Below, piece by piece: positions 1 through 4,780 of a stretch of DNA of 5,991 nucleotides. Position numbers and translations under genes: made by a program. The stretch's first letter is position 1; each line of letters opens with the position of its first letter. The notes under the pieces are model-generated. The model saw only the letters and a program-made list of their open reading frames with translations, was not told the origin of the DNA and did not search any database. This DNA comes from Oscillospiraceae bacterium (GTDB lineage: Bacteria > Bacillota > Clostridia > Oscillospirales > JAKOTC01), in the NCBI GenBank assembly GCA_035353335.1, contig DAOPZJ010000054.1, forward strand, positions 1 to 5,991, read 5' to 3'.

Positions 1-3
1 TGA

Positions 4-59
4 TCTTGACCTCGTTTACAGCTTACTACTCCTCGCTGTTCTAGTCAAGACCCTTTTTT
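4..59 (+). terminator. Possible intrinsic terminator of an upstream gene outside the window
   Basis: Bases 4-10 (TCTTGAC) pair perfectly with 44-50 (GTCAAGA), and inside them 18-22 (ACAGC) pairs with 35-39 (GCTGT), leaving an internal loop and a 12-base apical loop. CCC and a run of six T (54-59) follow directly. A stem plus U tract is the layout of a rho-independent terminator, but the stem is interrupted and not GC-rich. It could instead be another structured element whose left part lies outside the window. Confidence 0.4.
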
Positions 60-81
60 AAATAATAAAACGCCGGATGCC

Positions 82-408
82 ATGTCAGATGAAGAATTGC
101 GTATTTTCGCATTAAGTAATATGCAACTCCTTATAATAACCGGGATCGAAGAAGGAAAATATGCGGATAAAGCTTTAGAGGCTTTTGAACTGATCATCAA
201 AAGGAAAAAGGGAACTCCGGAAATATACGAAGCTTATATATTGATTTTAGAATTAACCTATCAATATGAAAAATCATACGATTTATTATTATCTTTATTA
301 CATGACGGCAACGCAAAAGAGCTGGCATTAAATTTTTATCATCCTATACTTATTGCGCTGAAAAATTACAGAGTTTCAGTGACTTTATATCTTGCAAGAA
401 AGAATTAA
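82..408 (+). CDS. Unrecognised small alpha-helical protein, possibly a remnant
   Basis: This open frame encodes 108 residues that I do not recognise. The protein looks wholly helical. Leu/Ile/Tyr-rich stretches such as ADKALEAFELIIKR (about residues 28-41) and the following EIYEAYILILELTYQYEKSYDLLLSLL-type pattern (about 47-73) have the spacing of TPR-like helical hairpins, which is a weak resemblance only. There is no signal peptide, membrane segment or catalytic motif. ATG 82 is the only usual start codon in the frame, which is open back to a stop at 7-9, but no ribosome binding site precedes it. The gene may therefore be a truncated piece of a longer protein. Codon use is strongly AT-rich, unlike the genes to the right, which suggests acquired DNA. 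Confidence 0.4.
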   Translation: MSDEELRIFALSNMQLLIITGIEEGKYADKALEAFELIIKRKKGTPEIYEAYILILELTYQYEKSYDLLLSLLHDGNAKELALNFYHPILIALKNYRVSVTLYLARKN

Positions 409-413
409 TAAAT

Positions 414-479
414 ATGACTAAAGATTTAGAAGATAAAAAGAAATTACAAAAAGAATTACAAATATATAAAAATGATTGA
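414..479 (+). pseudogene. Tiny lysine-rich ORF, likely a truncated gene start
   Basis: An ATG five bases after the stop of the preceding ORF opens a 21-residue frame rich in Lys, Glu, Leu and Gln (begins MTKDLEDKKK), as at the start of a coiled coil. It ends at TGA 477-479. A second ATG at 472 in another frame gives only MIEKEV before a stop. The close spacing suggests translational coupling to the upstream ORF. No ribosome site is visible and the frame dies quickly, so I read it as a decayed gene beginning rather than a functional peptide. Nothing else is seen up to about 520. Confidence 0.2.
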
Positions 480-522
480 AAAAGAAGTTTGAATCGGCAG
501 TTCCACTCGATAAAATAAAGCA

Positions 523-557
523 TATCTGCACATAATATTTAAAGAAATGTGCAGATA
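523..557. promoter_or_regulatory. Upstream operator-like inverted repeat before the Fic gene
   Basis: TATCTGCACA (523-532) is matched by its exact reverse complement TGTGCAGATA (548-557), separated by 15 AT-rich bases. The TATCTGCA cores span 35 bases in total, exactly as in the second inverted repeat at 577-611. No T tract follows, so a terminator is unlikely. Its distance from the promoter suggests an auxiliary site for a DNA-binding protein, plausibly the winged helix of the downstream Fic protein (inference). Confidence 0.65.
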
Positions 558-571
558 CCTGGCAAATCTCC

Positions 572-600
572 TTGACTATCTGCATATAAAGCGGTATAAT
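572..600 (+). promoter_or_regulatory. Consensus housekeeping promoter of the Fic gene
   Basis: The -35 box TTGACT (572-577) and the perfect -10 box TATAAT (595-600) are 17 bases apart, the optimal spacing for a vegetative sigma factor. Transcription would begin near 607, giving a very short leader ahead of the ribosome site at 611-616. The -35 overlaps the left arm of the proximal inverted repeat. The right arm covers the expected start site, so a bound repressor should block initiation. Confidence 0.85.
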
Positions 601-612
601 ATATGCAGATAG
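576..612. promoter_or_regulatory. Promoter-proximal operator inverted repeat
   Basis: A perfect 13-base inverted repeat, CTATCTGCATATA (576-588) and TATATGCAGATAG (600-612), flanks an 11-base spacer containing most of the -10 box. The right arm runs into the AGGAGG ribosome site (611-616). It shares the TATCTGCA core and the 35-base span with the upstream repeat. As DNA it looks like a repressor operator. As RNA only the right arm would lie in the transcript, so an RNA hairpin role is unlikely. Confidence 0.7.
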
Positions 613-622
613 GAGGATCAGT

Positions 623-1678
623 ATGAGGAGATTTGACTATTCGTTTCTGAATAATACCTTGCTACCGTCGAAAATGTTGAACCAAGCCGCCGGTATCTAT
701 TCTTTTAAGACAATGGCAGGCACCCGGAAGGATGAATACACAAAGATTTTCACGGAGTTAGAGGCGATCGCCAAAGTCCAATCGGTGAAAAGCTCAAATG
801 CGATTGAAGGGATTATTACAAGCGATGAGCGCATTAAAGCGATTGTAAATGAAAAAAGCGCACCCTTGAATCATGATGAAGCTGAAATCGCCGGTTACAG
901 AGATGCGCTTAATGCGATTCATACAGATCATGAATATCTTGATTTGCGGGAAACGGATATCTTGAAGCTTCATGAGACGCTGATGTCTATGACCAACTAT
1001 GAGTACGGCGGAAGATACAAAACGGAAGATAACGTGATTTTGGAAACCGATCACGAAGGAAACCGCAGAGTTCGTTTTCGCCCGACGCCGGCATCCGAAA
1101 CGCCGAAAGCAATGGAACAGATGATTCTGGCTTACATGGAAGCGAGAGATGATTCAAACATCAATCCGCTTCTGTTAATCCCCTGTGTCATTCTTGACTT
1201 CTTATGCATCCACCCTTTCCGGGATGGCAACGGCAGAATGTCACGGCTGCTCTCCTTGCTGTTGTTATACAAAAACGGATTTGACGCCGGAAAGTACATC
1301 TCGTTTGAAGAGCAGATTCATCACAACAAAGGATATTATTATGAATCCCTAAGGGTCTCATCCGAAAAATGGGAAACAAACGAAAATGAGTATACTTCCT
1401 TCATCGGGAACTTCCTTTACACGCTATATATTTGTTACAAAGAGCTGGATAAACGCTTCTCCGTTTTGGATGAAAAGCGGACAAAGACAGCGCGAATTGA
1501 AGCCGCCGTGTTAAACAATCTGACACCGATCTCAAAAACAGAAATTTGTAAAAACCTCCCCGACGTAAGCCCTTCTACCGTTGAAGCGGTCCTTGGCGCA
1601 ATGATTCGTGGGGGCAGAATCCGGCGCGTCGGTGAAGCGAGAGCGTCTCGGTATATGAGAGCGGAAAATGGAAAATAG
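623..1678 (+). CDS. Fic-family protein (class II, Fic_N + Fic + winged helix)
   Basis: The 351-residue protein carries the Fic signature HPFRDGNGR at residues 197-205. Its His is the catalytic base and the Asp/Asn/Arg residues bind nucleotide and Mg. In the family this motif transfers AMP (or occasionally another group) from a nucleotide to a Ser/Thr/Tyr hydroxyl. An inhibitory (S/T)xxxE(G/N) motif is present at S58-E62-G63, N-terminal to the Fic core, so the enzyme is class II and self-inhibited with no separate antitoxin expected. Residues around 130-155 likely form the target-docking flap. Residues about 285-345 (TPISKTEICKNL... and a basic GRIRRVGEARASRY end) look like a winged helix. Length and order match SoFic-like proteins. 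ATG 623 has AGGAGG at 611-616, six bases away. The gene is monocistronic, with its own promoter and operators. The target protein cannot be told from sequence. Confidence 0.95.
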   Translation: MRRFDYSFLNNTLLPSKMLNQAAGIYSFKTMAGTRKDEYTKIFTELEAIAKVQSVKSSNAIEGIITSDERIKAIVNEKSAPLNHDEAEIAGYRDALNAIHTDHEYLDLRETDILKLHETLMSMTNYEYGGRYKTEDNVILETDHEGNRRVRFRPTPASETPKAMEQMILAYMEARDDSNINPLLLIPCVILDFLCIHPFRDGNGRMSRLLSLLLLYKNGFDAGKYISFEEQIHHNKGYYYESLRVSSEKWETNENEYTSFIGNFLYTLYICYKELDKRFSVLDEKRTKTARIEAAVLNNLTPISKTEICKNLPDVSPSTVEAVLGAMIRGGRIRRVGEARASRYMRAENGK

Positions 1679-1691
1679 GAGAGGAATGCGC

Positions 1692-1716
1692 GTAGGGCGG
1701 CCATTGGCCGCCCGCC
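1692..1716. repeat. REP-like palindrome 1
   Basis: GGGCGGCC (1695-1702) and GGCCGCCC (1706-1713) form a perfect 8-bp stem with a 3-base loop, headed by GTAGGG at 1692-1697. It starts 13 bases after the Fic stop codon. It could stop or stabilise the 3' end of the Fic transcript, but no T tract follows. The GTAGGG border is shared with the next repeats, which points to a repetitive family rather than a dedicated terminator. Confidence 0.7.
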
Positions 1717-1747
1717 CTTCGGCATTTCGATTTAATTCCTGATCTCA

Positions 1748-1817
1748 GTCCGCGTTGTAGGGCGGGGTGTGGGCACCCCGCCCTACAATTAATATTTTCT
1801 CGTGGTACAACGCGGAC
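1748..1817. repeat. REP-like palindrome 2 nested in a wider inverted repeat
   Basis: A perfect 15-bp stem is formed by 1755-1769 (TTGTAGGGCGGGGTG) and 1774-1788, with the four-base loop TGGG. Around it lies a second perfect 12-bp inverted repeat, GTCCGCGTTGTA (1748-1759) with TACAACGCGGAC (1806-1817). The five bases TTGTA (1755-1759) belong to both stems, so the two pairings partly exclude each other. The stem is followed by an AT-rich stretch (TTAATATTTTCT), so it might act as a bidirectional terminator, but the nested layout is more like a small mobile palindromic repeat. Confidence 0.75.
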
Positions 1818-1837
1818 GGCCGATGGCTGCCCCTACC
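1815..1837. repeat. REP-like palindrome 3 (imperfect)
   Basis: GGCC (1818-1821) and the adjoining GGACG at 1814-1818 can pair, with one G-T wobble and one A-C mismatch, to GGCTGCCCC (1825-1833) across a GAT loop. The element ends in CCCCTAC (1830-1836), the reverse complement of the GTAGGGG border seen in its neighbours. I place it in the same family, with weaker symmetry. Confidence 0.5.
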
Positions 1838-1843
1838 GCAAAC

Positions 1844-1855
1844 GGGCGAACGCAG
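1844..1855. repeat. Left half of REP-like palindrome 4, split by the insertion sequence
   Basis: GGGCGAA (1844-1850) plus CGCAG (1851-1855) is the left arm and loop of a palindrome whose right arm TTCGCCC lies at 3223-3229, beyond the insertion sequence. Removing the element and one CGCAG copy restores GGGCGAACGCAGTTCGCCC, a perfect 7-bp stem with loop CGCAG. CGCAG is therefore the target-site duplication. Confidence 0.75.
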
Positions 1856-1868
1856 TGTATAGTATGGT

Positions 1869-1912
1869 AACATCATTTACAGAATGTATGGAGACATAGT
1901 TTACACATTTCA
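1869..1912. repeat. Left terminal inverted repeat of the insertion sequence, with two binding motifs
   Basis: Two related motifs lie 24 bases apart: an outer AACATCATTTACAG (1869-1882) and an inner GACATAGTTTACAC (1893-1906). The right end carries the mirror pair with the same 24-base spacing. Duplicated motifs of this kind are probable transposase binding sites. The inner copy overlaps the likely -35 region of the transposase promoter (-10 TATAAT at 1915-1920), so transposase binding could repress its own gene. Confidence 0.7.
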
Positions 1913-1920
1913 AGTATAAT
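1891..1920 (+). promoter_or_regulatory. Probable transposase promoter
   Basis: A perfect -10 box TATAAT lies at 1915-1920. The best -35 candidate is GAGACA (1891-1896), four of six matches to TTGACA with an 18-base spacer, inside the inner terminal-repeat motif. The weak -35 fits the low expression usual for transposases. The gene begins 35 bases after the -10 box. Confidence 0.5.
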
Positions 1921-1954
1921 AAGGGCATCGAAAAAGCGAAGGAGCGCATGAAAG

Positions 1955-3166
1955 ATGCCATGGAAGGTGGAAACTGTGGATAAAATCAGGAAAGAATTCA
2001 CACAACGTGTACTATGCCAAGACAAGAACACGGCAGCACTCTGCCGGGAGTATGGGATCAGTCGACCGACCGGATACAAGTGGTTAAAGCGCTGTCAGAA
2101 AGGTGAGACGCTGGATGATCGAAGTCGGAAACCCTTCCATACCCCCAACAGGATCAGTAAGGAAACCGAAGATTTAATCATTGCGGCTAGAAAGAAGGAA
2201 CCGGCAATCGGGGCGACAAAGATAAAACGAATGCTTAAAAATGCCGGGAACACCGGACTGCCCTGTATGAGTACCGTAAATGCCGTACTCAAACGTAATA
2301 ACCTGATTACACCGGAAGCCAGCCAAGCTGCGACGCCGTACCAACGTTTTGAGAAAGCCGAGCCAAACATCATGTGGCAGACGGATTTTAAGGGACACTA
2401 TGCCATGGGCAACGGGCAACGTTGTCATCCGTTGTCGGTCATTGATGATCATAGCCGGTTTTGCCTTTGCGCCGATGCAAAGCCGAATGAACAACGAGAA
2501 GGGGTTGTAGAGAGCTTCAAGCGGATTTTTGAGGAATACGGTATGCCTCAAATATTACTTTGTGACAACGGAAATCCTTGGGGCACAAGCCAAAGTGCGG
2601 GTTACACACTATTTGAACTCTGGCTGATGGAGCTTGGCGTTCTGCCGATTCATATCCGATTTAAGCACCCCCAAACGCAAGGTAAAGATGAACGTTTCAA
2701 TCGTTCTTTTAAGGACGAGCGATTGAGGTTTTACATACCTTTTGATCTGCAGGATGCAGATCGTCAACGAGTTGAATATCGAAGCTTTTACAACAATGAG
2801 CGACCGCATTTCGCACTTGATTTGGATGTTCCGGCTCAGCATTATACTTCGAGCAACCGAAAATACATTCAGAAGCCGGCGGATTGGGCATACGGCGCAG
2901 AATATGAGCTGAGGAAGATTAAGAAAAGCGGTTTCCTCGCTTACGGAGGTCAAGGTTATTTTTTGAGTGAGGCGTTTGGAGGTAAAACGATTGCCATAAA
3001 GCCATCATCAAAGGATGGATTCATGAATCTTTTTTACCGTCAGTTTAGAATCGGACGCATCGATCTTAAAGAACGGGCTTTGGTATCACGAAAATGTTAT
3101 TTGACTGAAGGTGATCCTCGGACATCCGAAGGAAAATCAATCGTACCGTCGATTTCCGGGACATGA
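1955..3166 (+). CDS. IS481-family transposase (HTH + DDE integrase core)
   Basis: This 403-residue transposase cuts and joins the ends of the surrounding element. Residues about 8-50 contain a helix-turn-helix (TAALCREYGISRPTGYKWLKR) typical of IS481/IS3-type proteins, and a second helical DNA-binding part follows to about 115. The rve/RNase H-like core has D144 (WQTDFKG), D204 (LLCDNGNPWG) and E246 (HPQTQGKDERFNR), the expected DDE triad with family-typical surroundings. The last ~85 residues form the usual C-terminal beta-rich extension. ATG 1955 has AAGGAG at 1939-1944. An upstream ATG at 1948 is in a frame that stops after eleven codons. The TGA stop (3164-3166) is also the inner edge of the right terminal repeat. 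There is no frameshift or internal stop. Confidence 0.95.
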   Translation: MPWKVETVDKIRKEFTQRVLCQDKNTAALCREYGISRPTGYKWLKRCQKGETLDDRSRKPFHTPNRISKETEDLIIAARKKEPAIGATKIKRMLKNAGNTGLPCMSTVNAVLKRNNLITPEASQAATPYQRFEKAEPNIMWQTDFKGHYAMGNGQRCHPLSVIDDHSRFCLCADAKPNEQREGVVESFKRIFEEYGMPQILLCDNGNPWGTSQSAGYTLFELWLMELGVLPIHIRFKHPQTQGKDERFNRSFKDERLRFYIPFDLQDADRQRVEYRSFYNNERPHFALDLDVPAQHYTSSNRKYIQKPADWAYGAEYELRKIKKSGFLAYGGQGYFLSEAFGGKTIAIKPSSKDGFMNLFYRQFRIGRIDLKERALVSRKCYLTEGDPRTSEGKSIVPSISGT

Positions 3167-3207
3167 AATGTGTAAACCATGTCCTCGGACAAAGTGTAAA
3201 CTATGTC
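3164..3207. repeat. Right terminal inverted repeat of the insertion sequence
   Basis: It contains GTGTAAACCATGTC (3170-3183) and GTGTAAACTATGTC (3194-3207), direct copies differing at one base and 24 bases apart. They mirror the two motifs at the left end. The first bases overlap the transposase stop codon. The element continues about ten bases further to TTGACA at 3212-3217. Confidence 0.75.
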
Positions 3208-3217
3208 ATACTTGACA

Positions 3218-3233
3218 CGCAGTTCGCCCCTAC
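3218..3233. repeat. Right half of REP-like palindrome 4 with second target-site copy
   Basis: CGCAG (3218-3222) is the second copy of the target duplication. TTCGCCC (3223-3229) is the reverse complement of GGGCGAA at 1844-1850. The half ends in CCCCTAC (3227-3233), the border shared with palindromes 2 and 3. Together with 1844-1855 it shows where the insertion sequence landed. Confidence 0.75.
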
Positions 3234-3260
3234 ATTTTACCCTATAATATATCGTTCGGC

Positions 3261-3290
3261 TTGACAAAACCGCTCAAAAACCGCTATAAT
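3261..3290 (+). promoter_or_regulatory. Consensus promoter of miaB
   Basis: A perfect TTGACA (3261-3266) and a perfect TATAAT (3285-3290) are separated by 18 bases, predicting a start near 3297. It lies 43 bases right of the insertion sequence, so the insertion should not have removed miaB's own promoter. Just downstream, AAACCCA (3291-3297) can pair with TGGG...GTTT (3305-3313), a short hairpin at the 5' end of the transcript. Confidence 0.85.
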
Positions 3291-3321
3291 AAACCCAATC
3301 GGACTGGGGGTTTTGCGGGGG

Positions 3322-4752
3322 ATGAGCGAAGCGGGTGTGTTTCATGTCGGCGGTGACGAGATTTCGGCACAGCGTCGTTTTATGGCTCTTCTGAAGAGCC
3401 GAAACGACGCGTTTTTTGTCGAAACCGGACTTCGGCGCCTGGCGTTTGTGCACTCCTACGGCTGCCAGCAGAACGCCGTCGACGGCGAGCGGATTTCCGG
3501 AATGCTCGCCGAGTGCGGCTATGTGTTCACCGACGACCCCAAAGCCGCCGACCTCGTGGTCTACAACACCTGCGCGGTGCGCGAAAACGCCGAGGACCGC
3601 GTGTTCGGAAACACCGGCGCGCTGCTCGCCTCGAAACGCAAAAATCCCGATAAAATCATCTGCCTTTGCGGCTGCATGATCCAGCAGCCCGAATCGGCGG
3701 AGAAGATCAAAAAGCACTTCCCCTATGTCGATATGCTGGTCGGGACCCACGCAGTGCATAAATTTCCGCAGCTGCTTTTCGAAAAACTGCAAAACGGCGG
3801 GCATGTGTTCGAGACCCCCGGCGGCGACGGCGTAATCGCCGAAGAGCTGCCGGTCATGCGCTCCGATTCGATCTATGCGGGCGTTTCGGTGATGTACGGG
3901 TGCAACAATTTCTGCACCTACTGCGTTGTGCCGAACGTGCGGGGCAGGGAGCGCAGCCGCGAACCCGGGGCGATTCTCTCCGAGGTCGGCGGCCTTGTGC
4001 GCGGCGGGTGGAAAGACATCACGCTGCTCGGGCAAAACGTCAACTCCTACGGCAAAAATGACAATAACAAGCCGGATTTTCCGGAGTTGTTCAAACAGTG
4101 CTGCACATTCCAGGGCGACTACTGGGTTCGGTTTATGACGAGCCACCCGAAAGACGCGGACGAGGCGCTGTTTGAGGTGATCGCCTCCGAACAGCACGCG
4201 GCAAAGCATCTGCATCTGCCGGTGCAGTCGGGTTCGGATGAAATTTTGCGGCGGATGAACCGCCGGTACGACGCCGGGGCCTATTTAAAAAAGCTCGGGG
4301 CGATGCGAAAACTTTACCCCGATATCGCGCTGACGAGCGACATCATCGTCGGATTTCCGGGCGAGACCGAGAACGATTTTCAAAAGACGCTTGAACTGGT
4401 CGAAGCGGTGCGGTATGATTCGTTATATATGTTCATTTATTCGCCGAGGCCGAACACGCCCGCGGCGGGATATGAAAACCAGATTCCGCAGGAGGAAAAA
4501 GTCGAGCGGTTCGAGCGACTGCTCGCCTTGCAGGACAAAATCGCGGAGCAGAAGCACAAGGCGCTTGTCGGCAAAACTCTGCGGGTGCTCACCGAACAGT
4601 TTGAACAAAAGCACAAAATGTGGAGCGGCAAAGACAGCGGCGTGACTCGGGTGTTGTTCGCGGGCGAAGAAAACGAAAATTTGCGCGGGCAATTTATTGA
4701 AACCGAAATCGTTTCGGCCGGGAGGCACTGGGTCACCGGCCGCCGGATATAA
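3322..4752 (+). CDS. miaB: tRNA-2-methylthio-N6-dimethylallyladenosine synthase (MiaB)
   Basis: MiaB is a cytosolic radical-SAM enzyme that adds a methylthio group to isopentenyl-adenosine 37 of tRNAs reading UNN codons. From ATG 3322 the protein has 476 residues. It has the UPF0004 N-terminal domain with cluster cysteines C48 (SYGCQQN), C84 (NTCAVRENAED) and C118 (GCMIQQ). The radical-SAM motif CNNFCTYC follows at C194/C198/C201, then the GRERSRE stretch and a C-terminal TRAM domain (about 415-476). The NTCAVRENAED motif and overall layout favour MiaB over MtaB or RimO. The ~45-residue N-terminal extension (FMALLKSRN...ETG...AFV) matches the usual Clostridia form. That supports ATG 3322 over starting inside, though only a G-rich run, not a proper AGGAGG, precedes it. 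TTG 3313 is a less likely alternative. A terminator-like hairpin sits inside the early coding sequence. Confidence 0.95.
   Translation: MSEAGVFHVGGDEISAQRRFMALLKSRNDAFFVETGLRRLAFVHSYGCQQNAVDGERISGMLAECGYVFTDDPKAADLVVYNTCAVRENAEDRVFGNTGALLASKRKNPDKIICLCGCMIQQPESAEKIKKHFPYVDMLVGTHAVHKFPQLLFEKLQNGGHVFETPGGDGVIAEELPVMRSDSIYAGVSVMYGCNNFCTYCVVPNVRGRERSREPGAILSEVGGLVRGGWKDITLLGQNVNSYGKNDNNKPDFPELFKQCCTFQGDYWVRFMTSHPKDADEALFEVIASEQHAAKHLHLPVQSGSDEILRRMNRRYDAGAYLKKLGAMRKLYPDIALTSDIIVGFPGETENDFQKTLELVEAVRYDSLYMFIYSPRPNTPAAGYENQIPQEEKVERFERLLALQDKIAEQKHKALVGKTLRVLTEQFEQKHKMWSGKDSGVTRVLFAGEENENLRGQFIETEIVSAGRHWVTGRRI
3372..3417 (+). terminator. Terminator-like hairpin inside the 5' part of miaB
   Basis: GCGTCGTTT (3372-3380) pairs with AAACGACGC (3402-3410), and GGCTCTTC (3384-3391) pairs with GAAGAGCC (3393-3400). 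This gives 17 base pairs with only a small internal loop (TAT opposite G) and a one-base apical gap, so in practice the top pair opens into a triloop. A run of six T (3412-3417) follows one base later. This is the complete layout of a rho-independent terminator, about 75-120 bases after the predicted transcription start and inside the miaB frame. It may act as an attenuator or pause site (inference). Confidence 0.55.
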
Positions 4753-4767
4753 ATTGAATCAATTTTT

Positions 4768-4773
4768 AGGAGG
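4768..4773 (+). promoter_or_regulatory. Strong ribosome binding site fixing the fucosidase start
   Basis: AGGAGG lies seven bases before ATG 4781. It decides the start codon of the GH29 gene and allows it to be translated from a miaB transcript, as only 28 bases separate the two genes. Confidence 0.85.
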
Positions 4774-4780
4774 AATTGTC

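Larger units (their letters stand above)
1856..3217 (+). mobile_element. Complete IS481-family insertion sequence (about 1362 bp)
   Basis: The element is bounded by TGTATAGTATGG on the left and, read on the other strand, TGTCAAGTATG on the right. IS481 elements typically end in TGT. Its ends form long imperfect inverted repeats: 1870-1912 matches the reverse complement of 3164-3206 at 33 of 43 positions by my count. It is flanked by direct copies of CGCAG (1851-1855, 3218-3222). Because A and T flank both copies, the duplication could be read as up to 7 bases, so the edges are uncertain by one or two bases. It carries one transposase gene with an intact frame and DDE residues, so it may still be active. 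Confidence 0.85.

Noticed and set aside
1..60. The paired arms at 4-50 as an integron attC site or other recombination site.
   Set aside because: The expected RYYYAAC/GTTRRRY core sites are not present, and no integrase gene is visible. A stem followed by a T tract fits a terminator better.
523..611. The repeated TATCTGCA sites as a small CRISPR array or tandem repeat.
   Set aside because: The units alternate in orientation, are only 8-13 bases long with AT-rich gaps of 19 bases, and sit on a promoter. Operators explain them better.
3212..3248. Outward TTGACA at the right end of the insertion sequence (3212-3217) with TATAAT at 3243-3248 as a hybrid promoter for miaB.
   Set aside because: The spacer is 25 bases, far too long, and no -10-like box lies at 16-18 bases. 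A well-spaced consensus promoter exists just downstream at 3261-3290.
3274..4215. Long minus-strand open frame (313 codons) opposite miaB.
   Set aside because: It mirrors the GC-rich codon pattern of a clear miaB gene, has no recognisable domain and no ribosome site. It is a shadow frame.
4751..4767. AAATTG-AAT-CAATTT inverted repeat followed by Ts as a terminator between miaB and the fucosidase gene.
   Set aside because: The six-pair stem is almost entirely A-T and the T run is part of the arm, so it is too weak to terminate. It also lies directly before a ribosome site.
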